The notes under the pieces are model-generated. The model ran no database searches. It was not told the origin of the DNA and saw only the letters and a list, made by a program, of their open reading frames with translations. 64,000 nt of DNA from Trichosphaerium sp. ATCC 40318 (Eukaryota; Discosea; Flabellinia; Trichosidae). The stretch covers positions 682,001 to 746,000 of the forward strand of contig JALMLS010000064.1 in NCBI GenBank assembly GCA_038496445.1. The letters are read 5' to 3'. Positions 11,893-22,400 of this stretch are shown piece by piece; the stretch's first letter is position 1, and the number at the start of each line of letters is the position of its first letter. The position numbers and the translations under genes were made by a program.

Positions 11893-13607
11893 ATGCAGGC
11901 GAGTCTATCCAAGCTTACAGACCTACCATCGGTTTCTCAAGGGATGATGTTATCTCTCATGAAAGGGGTTAACGCCGATGATGAGGTAGTTCGGAGATTT
12001 TCCATTTTAACTTCTAGCGTACTACCTTTTTATTTTTTTCATAGGTACACTTTGCTTGCGTTGTACAAATGTTTATTTCAATAAAAGCTGAATGGGTGTA
12101 CGCAGCATCAGGTATATTGACAGCAATTAATTATAGCGATAAGAACACGTTCTTCCTGCGTATGTTTGATTTAAGGGTATGTTTCTTATTTAGAAAATTT
12201 CAAAAAAAAGAAAAAACAAAAAAACAAGTCTTTTCGCTGTTTCTTTATAACCCTCAGTGTAGACGATGAAACCGTTTTGGGAATGCGAATTTTATTATTC
12301 AATGCTTTATTGTTGTCCGTCTCCTTTTTTTCATTTTGTAGAGACAGACACACAATTAGTTGGTGAGGGTTTTATAAAATATATGTAATTTAAAGGAAAA
12401 AATCACGTGACATTGTTTATTAATTTAGGAATTTCCTTTGCTTCGTCGTATGATGCACGGAATTTAAAATGGGTTATAAATAAACTAGCAAGGAGGGTAG
12501 ATAGAAGGACATTAGCTATCGATCCTAGGAGTCAACCTAAAGGTTATAAAGACCGAGCGACGTCAACGTATATCCGTAAATAATGCAAACAAAAAAGAAC
12601 AACACAGTTTGAATTTATTTTATTTTTAGCTACTGCAGTAGAAGATAAACTAGCCAATGGAGGATGGCTTTCAGGAGAAGAAGCGTTCAAATATCAATAC
12701 TTTCGACAACAAGTTATCGTTAGCTGTCCACAAACCGCCGAACGCACACATGGAATTAGAAAAATCGAAGGCACATTATATTGTCATACTTCCAATAAAG
12801 TGTCTCACACTCTTCACCAGGAAAAGGTTGGGAAGTACAACTACCCCCTGAAATGATACCTGCTTTTGCTCCATTAGGTATCAAGCCGTCCACAGAGCCT
12901 AACGAAGTGCGAGATAGATCACAGTCTCTGAGTAACCAAAGACAAAACAAAATAGAGATTTCAAGAAGCAGAAGCAATTCAACACCTCCTCCTATTGCCT
13001 CTATTGTTTCATCTAGTTTTACAACAACAAAAAAGAAACGTCGTCTTAGCTTTAAGAAAAAAGCTAGAGTTTCTACTGTTATACATCAAGAAGAAAGAAT
13101 ATGGGACGATGAAATTGACAATAAAGCAAAAGCATCAAAAATTAAAAAAGATTCAAAAAAAGAAGCCAGGAGAAAAGACGCCAAGAAAAGGCATACTAGA
13201 AAACTATCAAAGACAAAGAGTGATCCAACACCACGCAAAAAATATATAGAGCCAGCTGAGAAGAAGAAAAGGAGAAGAAGGTCAGAGAAGAAAAGATGGT
13301 GGAGAAGTTCGAAGAAACTACCAAAAGATTCAACAGCACATCAGAAACTTCAATCATCTCCTTCGCAAGTCAGTTTTAAAGAGCCTAAAAGTTCAAATGC
13401 TACAGCTTCACAAATAAGTTTTAAATCAAGTAGTAGTACTTCTACAGGCAATTTTGATGTTGAAACTACAGCCGACAGAAGAAAATCAAGAAGCCTTTTT
13501 ACAGCCGTACGTTGATTAGCAAAAAGTAGCAACACAATGATTCATTTATTTATTTGTAGGCCCTTGAAGCTTCTCTATCAAAGCGTTCATTATCACAGGG
13601 CACGTGA
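11893..13607 (+). CDS. WH1 (EVH1) domain protein, WASP-like N terminus with a long basic tail
   Basis: The exons join to MQASLSKLTDLPSVSQGMML, VHFACVVQMFISIKAEWVYA, NTFFLRMFDLR, then after an acceptor at about 12263 TMKPFWECEFYYSMLYCCPS and PFFHFVETDTQLVG, then ISFASSYDARNF. This is the WH1 fold of WASP proteins (tryptophan near the start, FLR-x-x-D, W-E-x-E-x-Y, PFFH-x-F). WH1 domains bind proline-rich WIP-type partners and tether actin nucleation. Downstream are KVSHTLHQ and GWEVQLPPEM, faintly like a CRIB motif but in different frames, so one join near 12820 is unresolved. The rest is Lys/Arg/Ser-rich (KKKRRLSFKKK; EKKKRRRRSEKKRWWRSSKK), probably a nuclear or phospholipid-binding tail. No WH2/VCA segment is seen, so it may not activate Arp2/3 itself. 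The last exon follows a GTACGT intron and ends at TGA 13605-13607. Confidence 0.75.
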
Positions 13608-14047
13608 CTTGTAAATGAGCAAAATTGTGTAATTATTACCAAACGCATAATAAATCCAATGTACATACTTATGGCTTCAACTTTCGAAGTTCCACTTCTT
13701 GAGCACTACATTTTTTCTCAAATATTTCTTGAGTGTTCTACAAATAGCAATACTAATTTACTGGTTTTTCAATCCGTTTTAGTTCCTGATACGTTTGTCA
13801 GTCATATGGTGACTAAGTAGTATGTTGCTTTCTGCAAATTTGAACAGAGCTGATTTGTACTCACAATGGGCCAACCCAACACTCCTCGGGTGAGAAATGA
13901 TATCTCAAAAATGTATCTTAATTCACGTAATAAAGTTAAGGTAATAATAGCTGACAGGATTCTTGATTTTAGTTAACAACCGTAATGAAATATTTGTTTC
14001 ATAATTTTTTATTTACAAACAAGGTTTGGGGTTTTCTTTCTTTTTTA
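13608..14047. other. intergenic spacer with a doubtful 49-codon frame
   Basis: The spacer lies between convergent genes. A frame at 13671-13820 (MASTFEVPLLEHYIFSQIFL onwards) has a protein-like start but no homologue that I recognise and no supporting splice structure. I list it as a possibility only. Confidence 0.3.
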
Positions 14048-17000
14048 CTATACTTGCGAGTCACTTTCTGTTGAGTTTGTGGGTGTAGTTTTACCACTAG
14101 AATTTTCTTTCTTCACTACAGTTTTCACTTCAACGTCATCAGTTGATTGGCCATCATCATGTCCATGACCTTGAAGCCCCTTAACAGGTGCTGGTCCAAT
14201 AAATGACAACACAACAGGGAAGAACACAAGTCCGTGGAAAAGACCAAATACTACTATACCAATAAATTGTCTAAAGAAGATACGAAAGATGGCAGACTGA
14301 GAAGCAGCAAGTATCTACAAAATATGTAAGAAAGTTGCCAAGAAACGCCGAAAAGTCGTGTTATAAGAAAAAAAAAAGAAGTCGTCGTACCAAAATACCC
14401 AAAAGGGTCGAAAACCCGCCATTAAATATTGATGCACCCAAGTTATTAAGCGCTTTGATAGCACGTTCTTGTCGTGTCCCAGTAGAAACAATGAAAGCAT
14501 GTGCCATATGTCCGACATAGTCAAAAGAAAACCCAATCGCCATTACTAAATTTACAACTGATATTGTATTGAGTTTTACATTCCACAAAGCCATAAGACC
14601 CAAGATATCTAAATCAATCTAGAATAGATAAAAGTATTAGTAAAGCGTCTCCTGTTGTATATAATTGTATGTTGTAATCGTTCACAAGCGTACCATTACG
14701 AGAACAATGATGACATAAATGGCCAAAATAGGATTTGCCAATAGAATGTTCGAAATGATGAACACTCCGATCCCCGCTAATGCAAGGTTTGTGTATGCTT
14801 CTCTAGGTATTATCTTCGACGACTCCCAAAAGTCGAATTGGAATGTGTACAAGAACATATCGTTATTAGTAACTGACGCTCTTGAATCATCAAGAACATC
14901 TACATCATTCTCATCTATATTCGCTTCACCATTATAGTAGAATAAAATGCGAGAATTGACAATACCAAGACCATCTTGTGTTGCTAAAGAAATAACGTCA
15001 ATAGAAGAATATAACGAGAAACAGATTTCGACATCCAAAACAAAAGAAAAAAAAGTTGTCTGTTCAGTTTAGTTCGTACCAACAATGTTAGAAATATACT
15101 GTTCTCCTTGTGGTAATGCGAGGAAAGTATTAAATAATCTCTCATAAAATTCAGCACGAGTAGATGCTGTGAAACCCGTTTCATTCATGTGTTTCAAAAA
15201 ATCTTCAAGCCAAGAAGCATACGCTAAAGATTACTTGTCAGTTTTCGATATGAACCTAAAAGAAGAAAAAAGCAAGAACGTACGTATACTTTTCTCTACC
15301 CACTTTACATTATTTACAGCTTGTGTTTGGTCTATGATACGTTGTTGTTCTGAGGGGTCAAAATAATCGATTTCTCCATCGATATAGAGGAATACACTTG
15401 GTCCAATCGATTCAAAGTACTTTTCTTCAAGAACATAAAAATCTTGAAGATAGCTATCATCAGGTGCCAAGTCTTGTAAAGGAAGGCCTTGTTCGATTGT
15501 TGTTGTGTAATAAATAGCAACAGAAACGACAGCGAGTGTAAGAATTATAACACATATCTTCACAGGTAGTTTCATTAATGTAGGTCCGTAATAATGTTTG
15601 ATAAACCAACTTATCCACATTGATCCTACGTTCAAAGTTAACTTTGCTTTAGTTTTGATAAAACATACCTGTCTTTGTCTTGGCTCTCTTTACCCGCTCT
15701 TCTTCGTCTTTAAGTTTAATACACGGTGACAACTCCACTCTGTTTGCTGCAGAGTTTCTCTCGAGAATGGACATCCAAGCCGTGAAGAATGTTATATGTG
15801 AAATGAAACTGAACCCAACCCCAAAAGCGGCATAAATGCAAAAATTTCGGATAGCAGGAAGCTGTGTAGCAGTACCGAGAAGGAAAGCGGCTACATCTGT
15901 GGCACTTGTTACAATAATAGAACCTCCGGCGACACCAAGAGCTGTTTTAACTCGGTCACGTGTGTTCCAATCTAGTGGTGTTCTATCGAATGCATCCACA
16001 AGAACAAATACGTTATCCATGCCAACACCGATAAGAATGAAAGGCATGATAGATACTAACGACGTATAAAATACTCCTAAGAGACTAGACAAGCCAAATG
16101 ATACCAGGATAGAAAGTCCAACGCTCAACTAGAGAAAAAAGTGAGCTACGAGGCGAGGGAAGAAAACGTACAAATCCCATTAAAGCCATAACTATTCTTG
16201 TTCCAGTTAAGTTCCATCGGCTTAACATGATTACAGCGTATACCACAATGAGTATCATAGCAACAGCAAAGAAAAGGATATCTCCTGAGACAGATTTACT
16301 GAGTTCAACATCAAATGACGAAAAGGCTCTTCGTGCTACAGTGATGTACTGAAAATCAGCTTCAGCAAATTTCTATAAAAAAGAGAAAATAGTCAGAAGA
16401 GTTGACGAGGAACACAACTTGGCAAGTATTGGCGTACAAGGAATACATCTTCTTCCCATTTTTCGGATACTTCTAAAGGTAGTACATCCTCTGGCAATAC
16501 AAAGAAAATGACTTGGATTGCTTCAGCTGAAGAAATACTTCCGTTTATACGTTTGATCCCAGACAGAACAGTTGAGCTTATAATCGGGTTACCGTTTGGG
16601 TAGAATCCACCTCCCTGTATAGTAGCGTTGTATCTACCTTCGTCTGATATTATCTCACTTTCGTCGAAGTTCCAGTAAGCCAAGGGGCTACAAAAAACAA
16701 ATATCACGTTAGCCAGATATGAACAAACTGTGTTTGAAGAAGTTATTTTTGTTGAAGGCTGCGCACGTTAAAAGTTCACATTCTGTTGATCCGACACCCT
16801 TTGAACATATACTAGGCCAGCTGTATTCTTTACTATTCACAAGAACAGATGTATTTGTGATTTTATTATGCAGTTCTTGGAGCTCCAACAGAACATTTCT
16901 ATTTGCAAGTATATCGGAACCTAAGGTGGGTTAATACTACCCTCATAAACATTGATGTTGTTATTACCTTCGTTCTTCGCTGTTATAAACAACTGACTTG

Positions 17001-17310
17001 CCCGTGAGTTAAACCCATAAGCTTGTTCGACGATGTTCTAAGTTAAACATGTCAACTTGTACTCTATTTCTATAGTAAAACGTACGCTATCTTTGATTGC
17101 TTCAGATGTCTGAGGTACCCATAATTTAGATGATGATGTCTCCTCGTTGAACCGTAGTAGTCCTAACGAAGCTGCAAGAGTAAAAGCTATAACAGCTAGT
17201 ATGACAGCCCAACTGTGGTCATAGTTGAATGTACCAACACGCCTGAATGCTTTCTCTAATACTTTTTGTATCCAAGCAAGAAACCCAACATATTTTTTCC
17301 ATACGATCAT
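14048..17310 (-). CDS. Patched-family (sterol-sensing domain, RND-like) membrane protein
   Basis: About eight exons. The N terminus has MIVWKKYVGFLAWIQKVLEK and a first membrane segment (VILAVIAFTLAASLGLL) followed by SSSKLWVPQTSEAIKD, the start of the first extracellular domain in Patched/PTCHD/Dispatched proteins. The sterol-sensing domain follows (SILVSFGLSSLLGVFYTSLV, IMPFILIGVGMDNVFVLVDA, GGSIIVTSATDVAAFLLGTA, FCIYAAFGVGFSFISHITFF). The GMDN takes the place of the GXDD proton-relay motif, with one acidic residue retained. After the second extracellular domain come VVNLVMAIGFSFDYVGHMAH, with an Asp, and a last bundle ending in FGLFHGLVFFPVVLSFIGP. The tail is His/Asp-rich (QGHGHDDGQSTDD). 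Expected role: proton- or sodium-driven lipid or sterol transport at the plasma membrane or endosome. No N-terminal NPC1 domain is present. Confidence 0.88.
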
Positions 17311-18202
17311 TATTTCTTTCTCTTCTAAGTATTCCGAAACCGTGTAGGTTTTTTGTTTGTTGTGTTGTCCTCACGGTTGCTGCTTCTTTTTTTAAACAAT
17401 TAACGTTTCTTAACTGTTAGCAATATGGTCGGAACTGCGGATATTTATTTGTCCTCATTTATCAATTTTATTAGATAGTCGGACTATTCAGCCCGGAAAA
17501 CTCATAGATTTTCAAAGAAAGTGTACTGGGTCAAACCATTATACCGGTATAACGAGGAACACTACCAGGGTATGTTTTACGATAATGACCGAAAATTTGG
17601 ACTATTTTCAGGGTAATCTTGTTGCCGAGTTTACTGAAAACAGCTTAATCCAACAAATAGCTTGAAGCTCTATTTTGTCACGCGCGGTACCGTAAAAATG
17701 AAATTCTGCGAGTTGGTTTTGGTTTGGCCATGTCACATTTAATTCAAACTATTCGGAGGTTTGCATATATCCGGGAGGGCACAATGCCATTCAGCAAGTT
17801 TAGGCTACTACTAATACAATTTTTTCTGTCTCAAAAAAGCAAGTTCGGATTTTCGGTACAAAACCCTTCAATACTCAACCAGAAAGTACTGTAACGGTGC
17901 GCCAACAGTTTGTTTCGATAAAAACATATGACGTAATGTCAAACCAAAAAAACAGGATAAGAATGTCCGGACAGCCGGATTTATTTGAAAAAAAGACTGT
18001 GTCTTTTACCTGAAAAACAACTGTTCCTGAAAAAAAGCAAGTTTCTTTTGTGGTTCTTGAAAAAACTACTAATTATTAGTAAAAAAATTTCGGTATCCAT
18101 TATACTTTGAAAGGTAGTGATCGAGCTGATGCGATAACAGACTTTTATGGACCTTTTTGTTTTCAAATTAACATCTTTTTTTTTTATTTGTTTGCTTGCA
18201 CT
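17311..18202. other. intergenic region, about 890 bp
   Basis: This lies between the 5' end of the Patched-family gene and the 3' end of the ligase-like gene (both minus strand). No frame with protein-like composition or splice support was found. Sequence is AT-rich with several short A/T runs. It should contain the promoter of the Patched-family gene. Confidence 0.5.
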
Positions 18203-21200
18203 TCAAACACGTTGCTTCTTTACAAAATTGACCAAGTTATTATTCATTTCCTGCACCTTTACCCATTCTTCCTTATTCATAGACTCAAATACATTAACCT
18301 GCCCTGTCCAAGGAGGAAAAAACTGCAAAGAAGAGTGAGTAAAAAGAGATTCTTACCAAAAAAAAAAACAGAACAAAAATCAAGTGGTTACCTTTTGAGG
18401 TCCTTGTGCGTTACTATCAGGGTTGCAAGCAGCGTCTATATGCTCTCCAGAAGCAGAAAAATGGAACACTGATTGTTGCATTGTATGATTAACCTCACAA
18501 GACCCAACAACTCTAATGCGCGGTTTGCCCTTTTCTAATAAAGCACCACTATGAGTACATTTTGTGTCGCTTGTAGGATTTCTCTCTAAATGCCATTTCA
18601 TACGCCCTACATTACAACAGTAAACAATTGGGTATAGCTAAAAAACAGGAAGCTGTAACAAACCTTCCAAGTCCGATTGTACAATATCTGCACGTTCTCT
18701 AATGAATGTAGCTTTTCTAGGCCTTCCCATGGAATCGTAACCTTCAAATGTGAAATCAACTACTGTTCCTTCAGTAATTTCATCCTCAGCGTCACAATGA
18801 AGTGAGAAAGGTGGCCCATGAATGGTACTAACAATCAAATAAATAATTGAATAAAAACAGCAATCATTCAAAAAATAAAACGCACGTCATGCATGTATAC
18901 ACGCCCTTCTTTTTCATGCCTTGGACTATACCCTTACAATACTCTGTTTCAATAACATTAAGGACATCTCCCGATTGTCCAGTGGTATAATAGGACTCAG
19001 GAGCGCGCACAACACAACCTCTACCACCTAGAAAATAAATGTAAATTCACAATCTAAACATATTAAAATTTGCGTACCAGCTGACTTAACTTTTGCTTGA
19101 ACACGTCCAAGGTGGTCTGAACTTGTACATTTTATATATTTTACACGTTTAGTCCTATTTAGTTCAGGTCAGTTTGTCAATATATTACATTAAAAACTTA
19201 AAAGGAGTGCTCCATTACGTACAAAGTACAAGACTGGGTGGTTTCTTCTAATTGTTTAATACGTGACTCTAAAGGATCAGCGCTGTGAGGCAGATCAAAA
19301 ACACGGAAGATGACTCCTTCCCAGATGGTGGCATCGCTATACAAGTGTGAGAACAACAAACTCAAAAAAAATCAAAAAAATCTTCAATACCTTGAATTTG
19401 CAGAGCATGCCTTCATTACTTGATCAAACTTACCATGACCAGACCTTTTTGAAAGTAAGTTCAAGATGTTACGTTATTTTTAATATCAAAAAGTACGTAC
19501 CAAAGGACACCGTCAAGTGAAATTGCTGGAATATCTTTACGCATTTCCTCTGATACAACAACTTCTTTACCATAAGTAGTAAACATTGCTGCACCATCCC
19601 AATAAACTCGTATACCATCAAATAGCTCTGATATCCACCTAAAATTATGTTAAGACTTCAATGGACAACGTCATAAACAAAGAAAAAAATAGGAAAAACG
19701 CTTGGAAAAGTAAAAATCAACATACCATCCTGTTGGGTCAATATCTTGTGTCCACATTGAAGCTTGAGCGAGATATTGAACGTCCACATTGTATGTTTGC
19801 TCAATCTCTTTAGCGTCAGAGCTTTCTGTTGGTGGTTGCTCTTCAATCTCACGCAGAGGTTCTTCTTCTTTGACTTCTTGTACTTCCTCAACTTGTGTTT
19901 GTTGTTCAGTTTCTTCTGGCCTTTCTTCGCTTTTAATCTCAGTAACTTCTTCAGCTTGTGCTGGTTTTTCTTCTTCAACAACAGGTTTTGTATCGTTGGT
20001 TTCTGTTGATACACTCTCTGTAGCGTTAGGTTGGCGGCTAGATGTACCACCTTTTGTTGGTTTGTCCGCAGGAATGGTAAGCTCAGCAGACCATAAATCT
20101 GGTCGTGCTTTATGCAACGATGCAAACATTGTTTCAGGCTTTGCGTCCCACCAGTATGGTATACTGATCAACTCAATACCTGCTTGTTTACAGGCATCTC
20201 TAAATTAACTACGTCAACAAAGTGTACAACGAGAAAAACGAAAGAAAAAAAAAGAAAAAAATTTCGCACATTCTCATCTTATCCTCAGCTTGACGAGTTA
20301 TAGGGTCACCCTTTATTATCTGTGATGTGTAATGATGTTGACCTATAGTTTTATTTATTAGGCGTAAACACAAAAGAAACAAATAAGGCTTGTTTGTTGA
20401 GTACCATGATAGTGAATTGCTACTTTGTGTTCCGGTAAATACGCAGTAAACTTATAGTGTTTAATTGTGCTATCTAGGCGTCATTAGTAATCAATAACAG
20501 GATAATTTCTGTCGCTAACGAAGATTGGTAGTGGATATCATACCTAGGTCATTAACATTTGTTATACAACTTTCTGAGAGAATCTCTAAATCAGGCCTTG
20601 ACTCCCTGAAAAACAAAAAAAGTGAGTACAAAACTTTTATAGTGCGGCCTGGTAGGTACCACGTGTGAAAGAAATAAAACTATGTACAACCACCAAAGGC
20701 GTTGTAAATTCCTGTAATACTGGAGCGCAGCAGGACCTGAAACAAACAAAAAAATTGCGTACTTGATTAACTTTGCAACATACGATTGCATTTTAAGCCC
20801 AACTCTCATTTTCTTCTCATCCCAATTGTGCGTTGGATATATCTCTTTCAATACATTAAATAGCGTGTCATAATAAAGAAGAGATGATGTAGCCTTAACA
20901 GTAGCAAGTTGTTTTCTTGTAACAAAGTACCAATCATCAAGTTTCTTAATACCAAATCTTCTTGTTAAGTACTGAATAAAAGCAACACGATTTTCTTTTA
21001 CATGAAAAGTCTTTCTTGGTAAACTACTGAACAACCAAGGTTCCCAATTCCGAAATGGGAATGCAAAAGACAAAATGTTACATGGAGAGCCTTGAAAATG
21101 ATTCAATAACCCAGCACCTTTATATGCTTTAAGGATTTCTTGAACAGTTAATTTATACCAATCTGCTTTTGTTTTCCATCCATTTTTTCTCTTAACATCA

Positions 21201-22299
21201 TAAAGAAACTCTCTAACGTTCTCAGGTTCTAACCAATAATTCTTAGGTAGTATAACAAACTTTCTTGGATTCCATTCAAAATCAGGGTATGCTACTTTAA
21301 GAACATTAACCAAAGACTCGTCATAAGCTTGAAGAATATTTTGAGAATAATATGTTATTTTTTTAGACCACATCATGTACCACTGAGAGATAGAAGATAT
21401 ACCCTCCTTATCTTCAATGTAACGTATAAATTCTTGAACATTTGCTGGTGATTTCCAGTGCTTTTTCTTTAAATCTAGACGCCAAGGGTACCAAGTATCT
21501 TTAGGGAAAGCTGAAGTAAGAACATTAAAAATAGATCCTCCGTAAAGCTTAAGAATAGCATCACCGCGATCACTACGGTACAAATGCTTCTTTTTAAGCT
21601 TATGCCAATCATCTTTGTCACAAACACCAACATCTTCCTTTAACGTATCCAAAAAATCAACAAGTTCCGAAGATGACATGTGTTGCATCTTTCTTTGGTT
21701 CGTAAAGTTCCATTTCTGCCAATTATGTTCAGGATAAAGCGTTGTAACCATATTTAGTACAGAACCCTTATAGAACTGCTTGACAATGTATAGAACACCA
21801 GGGTAATCCTTTAAGTTCTTTGGAGTGATTTTTGTCCAATCGTCTAATTGTTGTACGCCTAGCTTCGCTGAAGACGCTTTTAGGAGAGCGCGTTGCGTAG
21901 AGGGGTCAACCCAGAAGCCTCTACCCTTCGTTTCGAATTTTTGAGGGTCCCACGGGAAATCAGGGTGATATTCTGTCAAAAGTGGCAGTAAATTGCCTCC
22001 TGTATCGCTATATAACTTCATACCGCCCGGTACGCGTCGAATTAGCGCTGCATCCCATTGATACCATTCTGAAGGATCAGAAAAGCTGAAGCGCTTCTCT
22101 ACGTCCGCAATAACCTATCAACGCGTAAGAAGTAAGAAATATAAGATTTCATCGTACGTCAATGGGTTTTGGAACAGAATGGACGCGCCGCGCTTTAGAT
22201 ACCACTACATGCACCGTTAGAATGTTTCCAGTAGTTGTTTGAGGTACCTGCTCTACGCCGATACGATACAAGCGTAGACGAACGCAAGGATGCTAACAT
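18203..22299 (-). CDS. LDDWY-repeat protein fused to RAP/PD-(D/E)XK-like and DNA ligase-like domains, catalytic residues lost
   Basis: Exons join to one protein. The N terminus is presequence-like (MLASLRSSTLVSYRRRAARR, ATG at 22299). Six repeats follow in one long exon (about 22.05-20.76 kb), with anchors such as VQQLDDWTKIT, IKKLDDWYFVT and WYPWRL. Next is a RAP/restriction-endonuclease-like domain ending IELISIPYWWD; where relatives have VD..EYQG it reads KFTAYLPEHKVAIHYHG. A Glu-rich linker leads to an ATP-dependent DNA ligase module: DPTGWWISELFDGIR, SLDGVLWSGHGKF, GRGCVVRAPESYY, DVLNVIETEYCKGIV, then OB fold GTVVDFTFEGYDSMGRPRK. Aligned to known ligases, motif I Lys is Leu, motif III Glu is Val, motif IV Glu is Arg, and motif V lysines are Asn/Ile. 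The end has CTHSGALLEKGKPRIRVVG and FFPPWTGQVNVF, loosely PARP-zinc-finger-like. Likely a nucleic-acid-binding, non-catalytic, possibly mitochondrial protein (inference). Confidence 0.8.
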
Positions 22300-22400
22300 A
22301 GCGTACTAACGACAATCCAAAGTTGTGAATTCCGTACTAACAACTCTGACTTTATTTATTTAATTGTCAAAGATTTCTGTATGATAACGCCACGGTCGCA
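22300..22400. promoter_or_regulatory. 101-bp divergent promoter between two LDDWY-repeat genes
   Basis: The start codons of two paralogous genes face away from each other with only 101 bp between them. The stretch is AT-rich in its centre (around 22340-22365). No specific element is identified; the assignment rests on the head-to-head arrangement. Confidence 0.55.

Noticed and set aside
14048-17310. NPC1 identity for the sterol-sensing protein
   Set aside because: The cysteine-rich N-terminal NPC1 domain is missing and the N terminus matches Patched/PTCHD-type proteins.
19764-20208. Plus-strand frames rich in Phe/Ser/Cys
   Set aside because: They are antisense to the Glu-rich linker of the ligase-like protein.
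18203-22299. Active DNA ligase
   Set aside because: The motif I nucleophile lysine and other catalytic residues are absent in every frame I could join.
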